A stretch of DNA of 64,000 nucleotides from Sporosarcina ureilytica (GCF_001753205.1 NZ_CP017560.1:1178001-1242000); one strand, 5' to 3'; numbered from the stretch's first letter, positions 17,257 to 26,310 are shown. Numbers and translations: made by a program. Notes: generated by a model from the letters alone, not told the origin.

Positions 17257-18429
17257 ATGAATAAAGAACGCATTTGGACAAAAGCTTTTCTAAGTTTATT
17301 TATAACAAATATCGCCGTATTTATCGTTTTTTACGGTCTTGTTACGGCGTTGCCACTGTATGCAATCGGCGTCTTAAATCGTACTGATGAAGATGCCGGT
17401 CTACTGATGAGTATCTTCTTATTATCTGCAATTTTCGTTCGCCCATTTACTGGGAAGGTGTTAGAAGTTGTTGGAAAGCGAAAAATGTTGTGGATAAGTT
17501 TGTTCTTCTATTTTTTTTGTACAGTCCTTTATTATTTTGTACAACCATTTGGGATGTTATTGGCCTTGCGTTTTATGCAGGGGATTTGGTTTAGTGTCAT
17601 AACAACTGCCGCCGTAGCAATTGCAGCGGATATTGTTCCGCTAGCTAGGAGGGGAGCAGGACTTGGTTACTTTAATATGTCAACCAATTTAGCAGTCGTT
17701 CTTGGTCCACTCATCGCCTTATCTATTATTCAGACGTATTCATTTGATGTGTTGTTTATTATTTTAAGTGTGCTCATGCTAATAGGCGGGTTATTCTCAC
17801 TTGCTGTCCAGCGTGATACTAATCCGCAACTAAGTAGGGTAAAGCTTACAATTACATTCGGAGATTTGTTTGAGAAAAGCGCGATGCCCGTCGCACTTTT
17901 AGGCCTTTTTATCGCTTTTTCTTATGCAAGTGTCTTGGCTTATTTATCAATCTATGCACAAGAAAAGAATGTGCTAGCGCTGGCAAGTACGTTTTTTATT
18001 GTTTTTGCAGTCGTTATGTTAGTCACGCGTCCATTTACAGGAAGGTTGTTTGACGAAAAAGGCTCGCATTATGTATTGATTCCCGGGTTTATTTCATTTG
18101 TTTTAGGACTTGTTCTATTAGGTTATATGACGGGCCCTATTCAGTTTATAATCTCTGGCGGATTAATTGGATTTGGCTACGGCGCATTAGTACCAAGTTT
18201 ACAAACGTTAGCTGTGCAAGCGACTAGTCATAAAAGAAGCGGATATGCAACCGCTACTTTCTTTACATTTTTTGACGGTGGAATTGCAATCGGTTCCTAC
18301 GTATTAGGCCTTGTTGCAATTTCATTTGGTTATAAAAGTGTTTATTTATTAGCATCGCTTCTTGTTTTTGTAGTTTTTCTTTACTATTTACTCATTCGAC
18401 TAAAGAAGAATCGCAAAGCACAAGTCTGA
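17257..18429 (+). CDS. MFS transporter, 12-helix drug-exporter-like
   Basis: A 390-residue major facilitator with an N-terminal NKERIWTKAFLSLFITN lead, the loop FVRPFTGKVLEVVGKRKML between helices 2 and 3 and its internal duplicate VTRPFTGRLFDEKG between helices 8 and 9. FMQGIWFSVITTAAVAIAADIVP in helix 4 and a GYFNMSTNLAVVLGP motif in helix 5 place it with small-molecule exporters of the YwoG/YfkF kind. ATG 17257 has only a weak site (GGTGGAAGG farther upstream). It stands alone between terminators. Confidence 0.82.
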   Translation: MNKERIWTKAFLSLFITNIAVFIVFYGLVTALPLYAIGVLNRTDEDAGLLMSIFLLSAIFVRPFTGKVLEVVGKRKMLWISLFFYFFCTVLYYFVQPFGMLLALRFMQGIWFSVITTAAVAIAADIVPLARRGAGLGYFNMSTNLAVVLGPLIALSIIQTYSFDVLFIILSVLMLIGGLFSLAVQRDTNPQLSRVKLTITFGDLFEKSAMPVALLGLFIAFSYASVLAYLSIYAQEKNVLALASTFFIVFAVVMLVTRPFTGRLFDEKGSHYVLIPGFISFVLGLVLLGYMTGPIQFIISGGLIGFGYGALVPSLQTLAVQATSHKRSGYATATFFTFFDGGIAIGSYVLGLVAISFGYKSVYLLASLLVFVVFLYYLLIRLKKNRKAQV

Positions 18430-18500
18430 CTTTGACAGGAATGATTCTTGCGTATAACAAATTCCTTATGTCCCCGCGAGTTATATTTTTTTTGATTTCA

Positions 18501-18543
18501 AAAACGCTAAGATCCTATTTATCAAAGGAACTTAGCGTTTTAT
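18501..18543. terminator. Bidirectional terminator
   Basis: AAAACGCTAAG / CTTAGCGTTTT stem between the convergent MFS and phosphatase genes. Confidence 0.85.
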
Positions 18544-18575
18544 CAATTCATGAATTTCTTTAACGCTCTTTCGTT

Positions 18576-18998
18576 CTACTCATAAATTCGTTTTAAAGCG
18601 TCTTTAAATTGTGGGCGGATTTTAATTTGAGAACGGATGTCTGTTGCTTTTTGCTCAGCTTCCTCTACGGAATGAGCGAGATTTAGTTCAAGTAGTGTTG
18701 CTGCGGCAATCGTTCCAGCGCGACCACGTCCAGTATTGCAATGGAAATATACATTTTGTCCTGATTCGTATGCGTCCATCACAGATTTTACCGCTACTTT
18801 AATGGACTCGTCCTGATTCTCGGCTTCATCCACAATGGGTGTGTGAACACTTATTTCACTTGCCAATGGCCCTTTCACTTCTGCGCGCAAGTCGTATATC
18901 ACGTCTATTTTTTCCTTTTGTAATAGGTCATCGATTGCATCAATTCCGCCTATGAAAATTCTTCCAGGTACAAGTTCTTCGTATTTATTGTTAGTCAA
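18576..18998 (-). CDS. Dual-specificity/tyrosine phosphatase-like protein
   Basis: A 140-residue phosphatase with the cysteine-loop signature HCNTGRGRAG (CX5R) and an upstream general-acid region VDEAENQDES. The N-terminal RIFIGGIDAIDDLLQKEKIDVIYDLRAE matches compact dual-specificity phosphatases. TTG start with GGAGG nine bases upstream. Just upstream on the same strand lies a remnant of a metallophosphatase, so two phosphatase genes probably once sat together. Whether it acts on protein, lipid or nucleotide is unknown. Confidence 0.82.
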   Translation of the reverse strand: MTNNKYEELVPGRIFIGGIDAIDDLLQKEKIDVIYDLRAEVKGPLASEISVHTPIVDEAENQDESIKVAVKSVMDAYESGQNVYFHCNTGRGRAGTIAAATLLELNLAHSVEEAEQKATDIRSQIKIRPQFKDALKRIYE

Positions 18999-19049
18999 TC
19001 ATCTCAGCCTCCATTATGTATGATCCTTTTGTCTCTACCGTATACACTT

Positions 19050-19169
19050 TCAAATGCAGTTTAATTGTCTCCCATCAATAGCAGCTCCGTCAATGCCTAT
19101 GATATTGTTCTCACCAAAATAAACTTTACGGTATCCTTTTTCGTGTAAATAATATGTAGGGAGATGTCC
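19050..19169 (-). pseudogene. Remnant of a calcineurin-type metallophosphatase C-terminus
   Basis: The minus strand reads 39 codons and a stop: GHLPTYYLHEKG, then a short stretch, then GENNIIGIDGAAIDGRQLNC. This matches the end of PrpE-like/serine-threonine metallophosphatases, whose metal-binding GHTPT and IDxGA motifs are here GHLPT and IDGAA. Nothing upstream (above 19170 on this strand) continues the protein, so most of the gene is gone. It lies 52 bases before the dual-specificity phosphatase start. Confidence 0.7.
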
Positions 19170-19540
19170 AAAAAAACTGTTTTTTCACTGTTATATTTTG
19201 TGAAACTCTTCGTGTATCCAAAAAGTAAGGCTTATTAATTTAATGTCGTGAGCAGGGGTAAATTTCATCACACTTCAATAGGGGTTCAAATAGTATCAAA
19301 GGTAGATGCTCGGGGAAGAATTTCCAGTAAGTATTTGTTAAAATAGCTTATAAGGAGATTGAATTAGTCAGATGCAATGTATTTTCCTTAAAAAGGAAAT
19401 TCAGTTAAGGATTATTGAATGAAAAGTATTTATCAATTAATTGGTAAAGGAAAAGCTATATTTCCTAGGAAATAAAGTTGAATAATAAGTGTTATTTGTA
19501 AGAAAAAGGATATTTAAATAATAAGAAAGTAGGGGTAAGA
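19170..19540. other. AT-rich intergenic stretch before the sirtuin gene
   Basis: About 370 bases with no coding signal. One small hairpin (TTTCCTTAAAAAGGAAA near 19383) is visible; I see nothing else that can be named. Confidence 0.4.
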
Positions 19541-20251
19541 TTGTTAGCAAATTTATTGAAAGAATCAATGTACACGGTTATTTATACTGGTGCAGGAATG
19601 TCTACTGAAAGTGGCTTGCCGGATTTTCGTTCAGCCCAAACAGGCCTTTGGGAACAAGAAGATCCGACACGTGTTGCAAGTACAGAAGCTTTAAATCGAG
19701 ACGTTGAGAAGTTCTTTCAATTTTACAGACAGCGTGTGCTAGGCGTTAAAGACTGCCAACCACATGCCGGCTATGACATTTTATCAAAGTGGGAGAAAAA
19801 TGGAACAATCCAATCAGTGATTACTCAAAATGTGGATGGTTTTCATACAGAATCAGGTTCAGAAAGTGTACTAGAATTACATGGGACATTGCAAAAGGTG
19901 CATTGTCAAACTTGTAAAAAAGAATATGATAGTTCAATGTATGAAAAGGAAAGTTTTTATTGTGATTGTGGAGGTAAGTTAAGGCCTTCCGTCATTTTAT
20001 TTGGAGAAGCATTACCAGAAGGTCCTTTTATGAAAGCTGCCGAAGAAAGTGAAAAAGCTGATTTGTTTATCGTACTTGGTTCATCTTTAACTGTAACACC
20101 TGCCAACCAATTTCCATTAATTGCAAAAGAATCAGGTGCGAAGCTTGTGATTGTGAATCTAGAACCGACTCATTTTGATCATCATGCGGACCTTGTTATT
20201 CATGATAAGAAGATTGGAGAATTATTAGCTGAGGTTGATGGTCTACTGTAA
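19541..20251 (+). CDS. cobB: NAD-dependent protein deacylase (Sir2/sirtuin)
   Basis: A 236-residue sirtuin. NAD-binding GAGMSTESGLPDFR is at 17-30, TQNVDGFH at 95-102 and the catalytic His114 in LELHGT. A zinc site is formed by Cys122, Cys125, Cys141 and Cys143. LFGEALPE and LGSSLTVTPAN complete the fold. It removes acyl groups from lysines using NAD+, plausibly regulating acyl-CoA synthetases such as those upstream in the window, though no link is shown. TTG start behind AGTAGGGGTAAGA. It ends three bases from the convergent gene at 20255, and no terminator is visible between them. Confidence 0.92.
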   Translation: MLANLLKESMYTVIYTGAGMSTESGLPDFRSAQTGLWEQEDPTRVASTEALNRDVEKFFQFYRQRVLGVKDCQPHAGYDILSKWEKNGTIQSVITQNVDGFHTESGSESVLELHGTLQKVHCQTCKKEYDSSMYEKESFYCDCGGKLRPSVILFGEALPEGPFMKAAEESEKADLFIVLGSSLTVTPANQFPLIAKESGAKLVIVNLEPTHFDHHADLVIHDKKIGELLAEVDGLL

Positions 20252-20254
20252 AGG

Positions 20255-20866
20255 TTATGTGAATGCCATCATCGTATCTAATGGTGCATTCGGTTGGATT
20301 ATATCTTTCACATCTAAAATTGGGATTGGAAAGTAAGGGAATCCCCAATAATAAGGGGTAATCTCATATAATTGAAAATACACGACAAGTGAAGTATCGG
20401 CGATATAGAAATCTTGGTCAGGCCGTATGCTTTTAAAAGGTTCTAATAAATCGACCTGCCATTTTATTATATCTCTATCTATGATTGTGGATAGTTTATC
20501 TACATAATTACTATTCGGTTTGAAAAGTTCTTTTAGTGAGTACTGTTTACCAGTTTTCGTATCAAACGTGAGTGATTTTACAATCGTCATCCCATGAGCG
20601 CCGCCTGTGAAAGAATAGACAATCAAATTTAAACTTAAAATCCCTCTTTGATTGTTTTTTATTTCAAAATTTGCGAGGAGTTCCACAAGGCTCGGTTCAT
20701 AATAATTTTGTTCTACAAGCAACTTGTTTAATAAGGTTATAATGGCTCTATTAATCGCTTGTTGGGCTTGTTGATTTTCCAAATTATAGACAAGTGGATA
20801 ATAGACATTGACGTGAGGAGGCGTATTCGGCAATTTTTCCGTACGAATCGAAACGGGAAAATCCAT
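20255..20866 (-). CDS. DUF3298/DUF4163 (RsiV-like) domain protein
   Basis: A 203-residue soluble protein with the DUF4163-DUF3298 arrangement. An N-terminal beta-rich part (HVNVYYPLVYNLENQQAQQ) is followed by SFTGGAHGMTIVKSLTFDTKTGK, the GGAHG core of DUF3298, then LKELF and a C-terminal QLYEITPYYWGFPYFPIP. In RsiV this region binds lysozyme outside the cell. Here there is no signal peptide or membrane helix and no sigma-factor gene beside it, so an anti-sigma role is unlikely and its job is unknown. Confidence 0.75.
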   Translation of the reverse strand: MDFPVSIRTEKLPNTPPHVNVYYPLVYNLENQQAQQAINRAIITLLNKLLVEQNYYEPSLVELLANFEIKNNQRGILSLNLIVYSFTGGAHGMTIVKSLTFDTKTGKQYSLKELFKPNSNYVDKLSTIIDRDIIKWQVDLLEPFKSIRPDQDFYIADTSLVVYFQLYEITPYYWGFPYFPIPILDVKDIIQPNAPLDTMMAFT

Positions 20867-21021
20867 AAATCTCTTCCTTTCTACCTAAGTATCACCTTAT
20901 ACTATGTTAGGCGAATGGATAGGTGCGCGAAAGTAATATCAGATGTCAATCACGTATGGTGGATAATTGAATGTTAGAAAAGTGATATTGATATTGATCA
21001 CAATAAATTGGAGTGAGTCAA

Positions 21022-21387
21022 ATGAAAAAGGATTCGTGGAATAAATATAAAGAAAATCATGTAACAGATGAAAAGTTTTGGAATAAATTAGTGAAGTTTG
21101 GTAAGCAAATAGGGGAGAAGACAGTCTATTACAGCTTACTTCTATATTACACTGCCAAGAGCCCAACAGTCCCTAAATCTTCAAAAATGATTATTGTCGG
21201 AGCGCTTAGTTATTTAATTTTTCCAGTAGATGCCATACCTGACTTTATCCCAGTTGTCGGACTTGCCGATGATAGTGCGGTCATTGCGGCTGCAGTGTAT
21301 AAGGTATTTCAACATATCGATGATCATATAAAAAATCAGGCGAAAGAAAAATTAGCTAGTGTTTTTGGAGATACTTCGGATAGTTGA
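21022..21387 (+). CDS. YkvA-family (DUF1232) small membrane-associated protein
   Basis: A 121-residue protein. ATG 21022 is eight bases from GGAG; a GTG at 21013 overlaps that site and is less likely. The DUF1232 core PVDAIPDFIPVVGLADDSAVI is flanked by two amphipathic/hydrophobic segments (LLLYYTAKSPTVPKSSKMIIVGALSYLIF before it). Function is unknown. It sits alone between a divergent DUF3298 gene and a shared terminator. Confidence 0.85.
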   Translation: MKKDSWNKYKENHVTDEKFWNKLVKFGKQIGEKTVYYSLLLYYTAKSPTVPKSSKMIIVGALSYLIFPVDAIPDFIPVVGLADDSAVIAAAVYKVFQHIDDHIKNQAKEKLASVFGDTSDS

Positions 21388-21399
21388 TTTACACTAAAT

Positions 21400-21438
21400 A
21401 AAAGTAGAAGGGAAGTATAACCTACCTTCTACTTTTTT
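21400..21438. terminator. Bidirectional terminator between YkvA and SAM adenosyltransferase genes
   Basis: AAAAGTAGAAGG / CCTTCTACTTTT stem with T-runs on both strands. Confidence 0.88.
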
Positions 21439-21464
21439 GTATTACACTAAACGAATGGCAATCG

Positions 21465-22325
21465 TTATTCGTATATAATACGTGGTGCTTTCCGAATGAA
21501 AACTTCCCAATTCGTTCCTGTTCCAATTCGATAAGCATCTGCGAAAGAACCTTGGTTAATGGCGATTCCGATATTATCTAAAGAGTTAACATAAACAAGT
21601 GGTTCACCAATATGCAAATCTGCAAAGGAACGACCATATGTCATAATGTTATTGTAAATTGTTCTGCCATCTGTAATGATGGTAACTTCAAATGAATCCC
21701 CATGTTGCTCCGCAATTTTTCTAAAAAGCTCTCGACTAATATTCGTCCATAAGTTACCGAATGGTCGATCTAAAATATCGATATTCCCCGAAATAATTTC
21801 ATTTTCGATGGAAGCATTTTTAAGTGGCAATGAAATAATCTCTGACGTACTTAATAAAGGCCCTACCTCTTCATATTGAATCACATCAGCTGCAAGACGT
21901 GCTGCTGTATAAGCAAAAATATCACGGCCATGGAAAGTATGTGATTCTCCAGAATTCGGAAGTCGGTTGACGGATTCGTCAATTTCACGAATTTCTGTAA
22001 TGCCGATAGATGCATGGACATGCGTTAACGTCCCATTATCTGGTGTTACGATATAATGATTATTCGCGGTTTTGGCAACGACTGCACGACGATCCGACCC
22101 AACTCCAGGGTCTACAATCGAAACGAATACAGTTTCTTCAGGCCAATAGCCGATTGCTTGAAGAAGGCGATAGGATGCTTCCCATAAATTATATTGTGGA
22201 ATTTGATGTGTAATTTCAAAAATCGGAATCCCTAATTTTACTGAGTTTGCAACACCATGCATGGCACTTACCGCACCATCACTGTTCCCGAAATCTGATT
22301 GAAAAACCAATAATCCTTTTGTCAT
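21465..22325 (-). CDS. SAM hydroxide adenosyltransferase family protein (DUF62)
   Basis: A 286-residue member of the fluorinase/chlorinase-like family whose ordinary members hydrolyse S-adenosylmethionine to adenosine and methionine using hydroxide. The start is ATG 22325 (TKGLLVFQSDFGNSDGAVSAM), behind TAGGAGTGTTCAAT; the frame continues upstream only through the RNA leader. Family motifs present are VFQSDFG, VSIVDPGVGSDRRAVVA, VTPDNGTLT and HTFHGRDIFAYTAA. The final third (NSLDNIGIAINQGSFAD) is the C-terminal barrel. Immediately upstream is a full T-box leader, so expression should follow the charging of one tRNA, apparently tRNA-Met or possibly tRNA-Asn. Confidence 0.88.
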   Translation of the reverse strand: MTKGLLVFQSDFGNSDGAVSAMHGVANSVKLGIPIFEITHQIPQYNLWEASYRLLQAIGYWPEETVFVSIVDPGVGSDRRAVVAKTANNHYIVTPDNGTLTHVHASIGITEIREIDESVNRLPNSGESHTFHGRDIFAYTAARLAADVIQYEEVGPLLSTSEIISLPLKNASIENEIISGNIDILDRPFGNLWTNISRELFRKIAEQHGDSFEVTIITDGRTIYNNIMTYGRSFADLHIGEPLVYVNSLDNIGIAINQGSFADAYRIGTGTNWEVFIRKAPRIIYE

Positions 22326-22384
22326 ATTGAACACTCCTAATCGTAATTTACTTCCCAAACAGTCATGTACAGTAAAAAGGGAAT

Positions 22385-22700
22385 AAAAAAACCCGCCCGA
22401 ATCAACCTGACGATTGAAAAGGACGAGATTTATCTCTCGTGTTACCACCTTAATTCGTCGCTTATTCACATAAGCAACCTCAACTAGTGCAGAATTCTGT
22501 GTGAATGAATTCTAAACTATGGTCTTTGGTAACGGGGGACCAACTCCCGCTGGTATTTACTGATGCATGAGTATACAAGTTCAAGCCAGAGCTCAGAGGC
22601 CATTTTTCAAATGAATGATTTTTTGCTTCTTCTCAGCTACCGAAGCTTTCTGGTGAAAAATCGAACATTTTACTTTTCTCTTCAACGCCTTTAAGTATTA
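22385..22700 (-). promoter_or_regulatory. T-box riboswitch controlling the SAM adenosyltransferase gene
   Basis: On the minus strand the leader shows Stem I (GTTGAAGAGAAAAGTA... with the distal AGAAAGC...GCTGAGA bulge), the T-box AAGGTGGTAACACGAG (22451-22436), and a terminator CTCGTCC/GGGCGGG ending in seven T at 22391-22385. The 3' arm of the specifier loop is GAAAAATGGCCTCTGAGC. Counting five bases back from TGAGC, as in glyQS and in the leuS leader of this window, gives ATG (22603-22601, Met); counting one base on from GAA gives AAT (Asn). The gene starts 60 bases after the terminator. Confidence 0.9.
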
Positions 22701-22706
22701 ATTAAT

Positions 22707-22735
22707 AATTTACACGATTGGAAAATAATAGTCAA
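22707..22735 (-). promoter_or_regulatory. Promoter of the T-box/SAM adenosyltransferase transcript
   Basis: TTGACT and TAAATT separated by 17 bases, placing the start near 22700, just before Stem I. Confidence 0.75.
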
Positions 22736-22857
22736 CCCTTTTAGAGGGATGAATCAAAAAAATGCCAAGTCTGAAGAAACCGAAATGATATTCTCTGAGA
22801 CCTCAAATGTCCGCTGAAATCTAAAGTAACTGTTATCGCATCCTAAAACCAGCCAGA

Positions 22858-22899
22858 TTAAAAAACGTGTCCAGAATAATATATCCCAGACACGTTTTC
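22858..22899 (-). terminator. Terminator of the RND pump gene
   Basis: AAAACGTGTC / GACACGTTTT stem followed on the minus strand by six T. Confidence 0.88.
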
Positions 22900-22929
22900 C
22901 ATATTGAAGATGTTATTCAAATATTTATA

Positions 22930-25900
22930 TCAATCAGTCTCATAAGCTTTTTTCTTTTTGCGGAATCTGCTAAACAATTCATAGACAAGCGGTACGAAAA
23001 TAAGTGTGAGTAATGTTGAACTTGTTAGTCCGCCGATTACCGTGACCCCTAGTCCTTTGGAAATGAGTCCGCTACCTTCCGCACCGATTGCAAGTGGAAC
23101 TAGCGCTCCAATTGTTGCAATTGCTGTCATTAGGATTGGACGTAATCTCGTCGTTCCTGCTTCAAGAATTGCTTCACGTGTTGACATGCCTTGTTTTTCC
23201 ATGTTAATGACACGGTCGATTAATACAATCGCGTTCGTTACGACAATACCGATTAACATAAGTACACCAATCATAGAAGATACACTAATTGTTTCACCAG
23301 CAATTAACAGGCCAACAAGTGCTCCAATGACTGTGAATGGCAGTGAGAATAGTACTGCGAACGGTGCTAGCCCTCCGCCAAATGTAATGACTAAGATAAG
23401 GTAGACGATTGCAATTGCAGCTAAAATTGCCAAACCAAGTTGCGTAAACGCTTCTGCAATGTCTTCAGTAACACCTGCTGTATTAATCTCCACACCATCC
23501 GTCAATGATAGTTTATCGATTTCCTCTTGAATAGTCATCGATACTTTCGTGACGTCTTTTTCTGTAATTGTACCAGAGACGCTTGCGAAAATTTTACCGT
23601 TTCTGCGTGAAACTGTGTCAGAAGTTGTTCCTTCTTTCACTTCAACAAATTCAGAGATTGGTATTTCCATGCCTAATGGTGATTGAACTGTTTCCTGAAG
23701 CAGTTCATCAATTGTTTTATGTTCTTTCTCTTCAACATCTACAAATACATCAATCGTATGATTGCCATTCGTAATTTTCGTTAATACTTCACGCTGTTTC
23801 ATCGGATTTAATTCCATGCCGATTTGAGCAGTCGTTAATCCATATTGCGTAAGTTTTTCTTGATCCGCAACAAGTGTATATTCTTTATAAGATTTTGCTA
23901 AACTCGTTTTTACATCTTTAATGTCAGGTTCTTCATTTAAGATTTTTTCAATATCTCCGATAATCGGTTCGATTTCGTCTATATGATTTCCGTAAACGTA
24001 GTAACTAATTGCGTTACTGGATCCGCCCATTCCGAAATCTTGAGTCTTAAATTCACCTTGCGTTTCAAGCGCTTGGAGCTCTTCAATTGTTTTCTCTGTC
24101 ACTTTTCCAAATTCTTTCGTGTTAGGATCGAACATGACAAACATTAGCGCACCATTAGAAGCACCAGGCTCCATCGGGTTTTCTCCGCCAACAGAAACTT
24201 GAATCGTATCGACGTCTTTTAAATCTGCCAAATAATCTTCAGCTTTTTTGACGCTTTCATTAACTGCATCCAATGTTTCACCCGGCTCAGGCGTATACGT
24301 GACATACATCATTTTCTGTTCATCGTCCGGCAAGAAACTTACTCCGATTACCGGGACTAAAAATAGACTACCGACGAGCAATGCAATTGAGATGACTGAA
24401 GTGATGATTTTATGATTTAATGTCCAGTTCAACATTTTCTCATATGCAGTTGCCATTTTTCCTTTTTGTTCTTTCAATACACCAGTATCTGTATATAACT
24501 GCTTTTTAAATAATGAATGTGCAAGCATCGGCACAATTGTAACCGCAACGAGCAATGAAGCAAGGAGTGCAAAAACAATCGTTAATGCAAATGGCATGAA
24601 TAATTCGCCAACCATTCCGCCGACCAATCCGATTGGCAGGAATACAGCAACCGTTACAAGTGTTGATGATGTAATTGGGATGAACATTTGTAATGTTGCC
24701 TCTCGAACAAGCGCACGACCTGTTAGTTTTTCACCTGGCAAGTGCATGCGCCGATATATATTTTCAACAACGACAATCGAGTCGTCAATGACCCGGCCAA
24801 TCGCGACCGTCATTGCACCAAGTGTCATCATATTAAGCGTAATGTCCATTAAGTTAAGGAATATCACCGCAATTAAAAGTGACATTGGAATTGAAACGAT
24901 TGAAATAATCGTTGAACGGAAATTACGTAAGAAAAGCATAATGATGATAACCGCAAAGAGTGCACCGAAAATTGCTTTGTTAAGCATTGTGTCAACGGAA
25001 TCTTCAATCGGTTCACCTTGGTCAAGCGTTGTTGTGATCGTTACATTTTTATTTTCTTTTTCAAATTGCTTCATTTCATCTTTTACTTTATTAACAACAT
25101 CTACTGTGTTTGCTTGTTGTGCTTTTACGATTTGAACAGCAATGGCTTCTTTTCCATTTGTTCTAGAAATCGACTCTGCTTTTCCAACAAGTTTAATATC
25201 AGCAATTTCGCCTAAAGTAATTGTAGGTAATTCCATATTTTGACCAACTGGCGGCATTGAATCAGCCGATCCCATTTGAGCTTGAGTCGACATGTCTCCT
25301 TGCCCACCCAATCCCACTGGCATAACTGGAATTAAAATTTCTTTCAAATCTTCAACAGTTGTTACGTTACCATCTACTACTACGGATTGTTCTACGTCCC
25401 CAAATTGGAATAAACCGAGTGGCATCATAATGTCAGAGCCTTTAACAATCATTTTGACTGTTTCTTCATCCAAATTTAAAGACGCCATCTTTTCTTTATC
25501 AAACTTTAAGCTGATTTCTTCAATTTGCTGTCCAGATATTGACGCGCTTGCAACACCTTCGATAGATTCTATGCTAGGAACTAAAGCATCTTCTACTTTT
25601 TTCGTTAATTCTTCTAAACTAGCATCACTATCTGACACACTCACTGCAATCACTGGAAATGCGTTAATACTTATTCTTCCTACATTTGGATCCATCGCAT
25701 TTTCAGGCAGTTGAATATGTTTGATTGCTTCTTCTACTTCACTTTCAGCTTTCTCCATATCCGTTCCAAAAGTAAACTCTACTTGCAGTGAAGAAGCGTT
25801 TTGGTACGAAGTTGAACTGACCGAGGAAACACCATTGACATTCGCAACAGCCTTTTCCAGCGGCTCTGAAATATCATCAGCCACTTGGTCTGGCGTAGCC

Positions 25901-26061
25901 CCTGGATAAATTGTCGTTACACTAACGACTGGAATCGTAATATCGGGAATTGTTTCTAGTTTCATACGTGTACCCGAATAGAGTCCCGCTACCGTAATAA
26001 TAATCGTTAGTAACCAGACAGCGAGTTTATTTCTCATAACAAAATTGACGATTGATTTCAT
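22930..26061 (-). CDS. swrC: RND-family efflux transporter, SwrC/AcrB type
   Basis: A 1043-residue inner-membrane proton-driven pump. ATG 26061 lies behind a perfect GGAGGTACTT; a TTG 12 bases upstream is part of that site. It begins with helix 1 (FVMRNKLAVWLLTIIITVAG) and has two large extracytoplasmic loops, the HAE1 core GRVIDDSIVVVENIYRR with the proton-relay Asp pair, and an internal duplication of the six-helix block. In Bacillus, SwrC/YerP exports surfactin and other amphiphiles and works without an outer-membrane channel. It diverges from a TetR regulator across three operator-like palindromes and is a single-gene transcript. Confidence 0.92.
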   Translation of the reverse strand: MKSIVNFVMRNKLAVWLLTIIITVAGLYSGTRMKLETIPDITIPVVSVTTIYPGATPDQVADDISEPLEKAVANVNGVSSVSSTSYQNASSLQVEFTFGTDMEKAESEVEEAIKHIQLPENAMDPNVGRISINAFPVIAVSVSDSDASLEELTKKVEDALVPSIESIEGVASASISGQQIEEISLKFDKEKMASLNLDEETVKMIVKGSDIMMPLGLFQFGDVEQSVVVDGNVTTVEDLKEILIPVMPVGLGGQGDMSTQAQMGSADSMPPVGQNMELPTITLGEIADIKLVGKAESISRTNGKEAIAVQIVKAQQANTVDVVNKVKDEMKQFEKENKNVTITTTLDQGEPIEDSVDTMLNKAIFGALFAVIIIMLFLRNFRSTIISIVSIPMSLLIAVIFLNLMDITLNMMTLGAMTVAIGRVIDDSIVVVENIYRRMHLPGEKLTGRALVREATLQMFIPITSSTLVTVAVFLPIGLVGGMVGELFMPFALTIVFALLASLLVAVTIVPMLAHSLFKKQLYTDTGVLKEQKGKMATAYEKMLNWTLNHKIITSVISIALLVGSLFLVPVIGVSFLPDDEQKMMYVTYTPEPGETLDAVNESVKKAEDYLADLKDVDTIQVSVGGENPMEPGASNGALMFVMFDPNTKEFGKVTEKTIEELQALETQGEFKTQDFGMGGSSNAISYYVYGNHIDEIEPIIGDIEKILNEEPDIKDVKTSLAKSYKEYTLVADQEKLTQYGLTTAQIGMELNPMKQREVLTKITNGNHTIDVFVDVEEKEHKTIDELLQETVQSPLGMEIPISEFVEVKEGTTSDTVSRRNGKIFASVSGTITEKDVTKVSMTIQEEIDKLSLTDGVEINTAGVTEDIAEAFTQLGLAILAAIAIVYLILVITFGGGLAPFAVLFSLPFTVIGALVGLLIAGETISVSSMIGVLMLIGIVVTNAIVLIDRVINMEKQGMSTREAILEAGTTRLRPILMTAIATIGALVPLAIGAEGSGLISKGLGVTVIGGLTSSTLLTLIFVPLVYELFSRFRKKKKAYETD

Positions 26062-26115
26062 AAGTACCTCCAAGAATAATTTTGACCATTTGCAACACGT
26101 GCATTATGATAGAAC

Positions 26116-26129
26116 TAACTAGTCAGTCA
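26116..26129. promoter_or_regulatory. TetR-type operator, site A
   Basis: TAACTAGTCAGTCA, 55 bases before the pump start; matches the shared pattern TRACYRGTYRGTCA. Confidence 0.6.
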
Positions 26130-26206
26130 TAGAGCCTGCGAAGCTCTAAGTAAACGTAAAATCACCTCTATTATGTAAAATGAACTAGATTATAGATTCA
26201 TATTAA

Positions 26207-26220
26207 TGACTGGTTGGTCA
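26207..26220. promoter_or_regulatory. TetR-type operator, site B
   Basis: TGACTGGTTGGTCA, an imperfect palindrome, 90 bases from site A. Confidence 0.65.
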
Positions 26221-26296
26221 GAAGTCAACGAATACCATTATACAATTATGGATAAAATATTAGTATTAATATATTAAAAAGAATAAGAATAAAGAT

Positions 26297-26310
26297 TGAC
26301 CGGTCAGTCA
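26297..26310. promoter_or_regulatory. TetR-type operator, site C
   Basis: TGACCGGTCAGTCA, again 90 bases on, overlapping a possible -35 (TTGACC, 26296) of the regulator gene, consistent with autoregulation. Confidence 0.65.

Noticed and set aside
22385..22700. SAM (S-box) riboswitch before the SAM adenosyltransferase gene
   Set aside because: The leader carries unmistakable T-box elements and lacks S-box core sequences.
24596..25135. A 179-codon frame opposite swrC
   Set aside because: Antisense shadow of the strongly supported RND pump; no ribosome binding site and low-complexity Ile/Ser/Thr composition.
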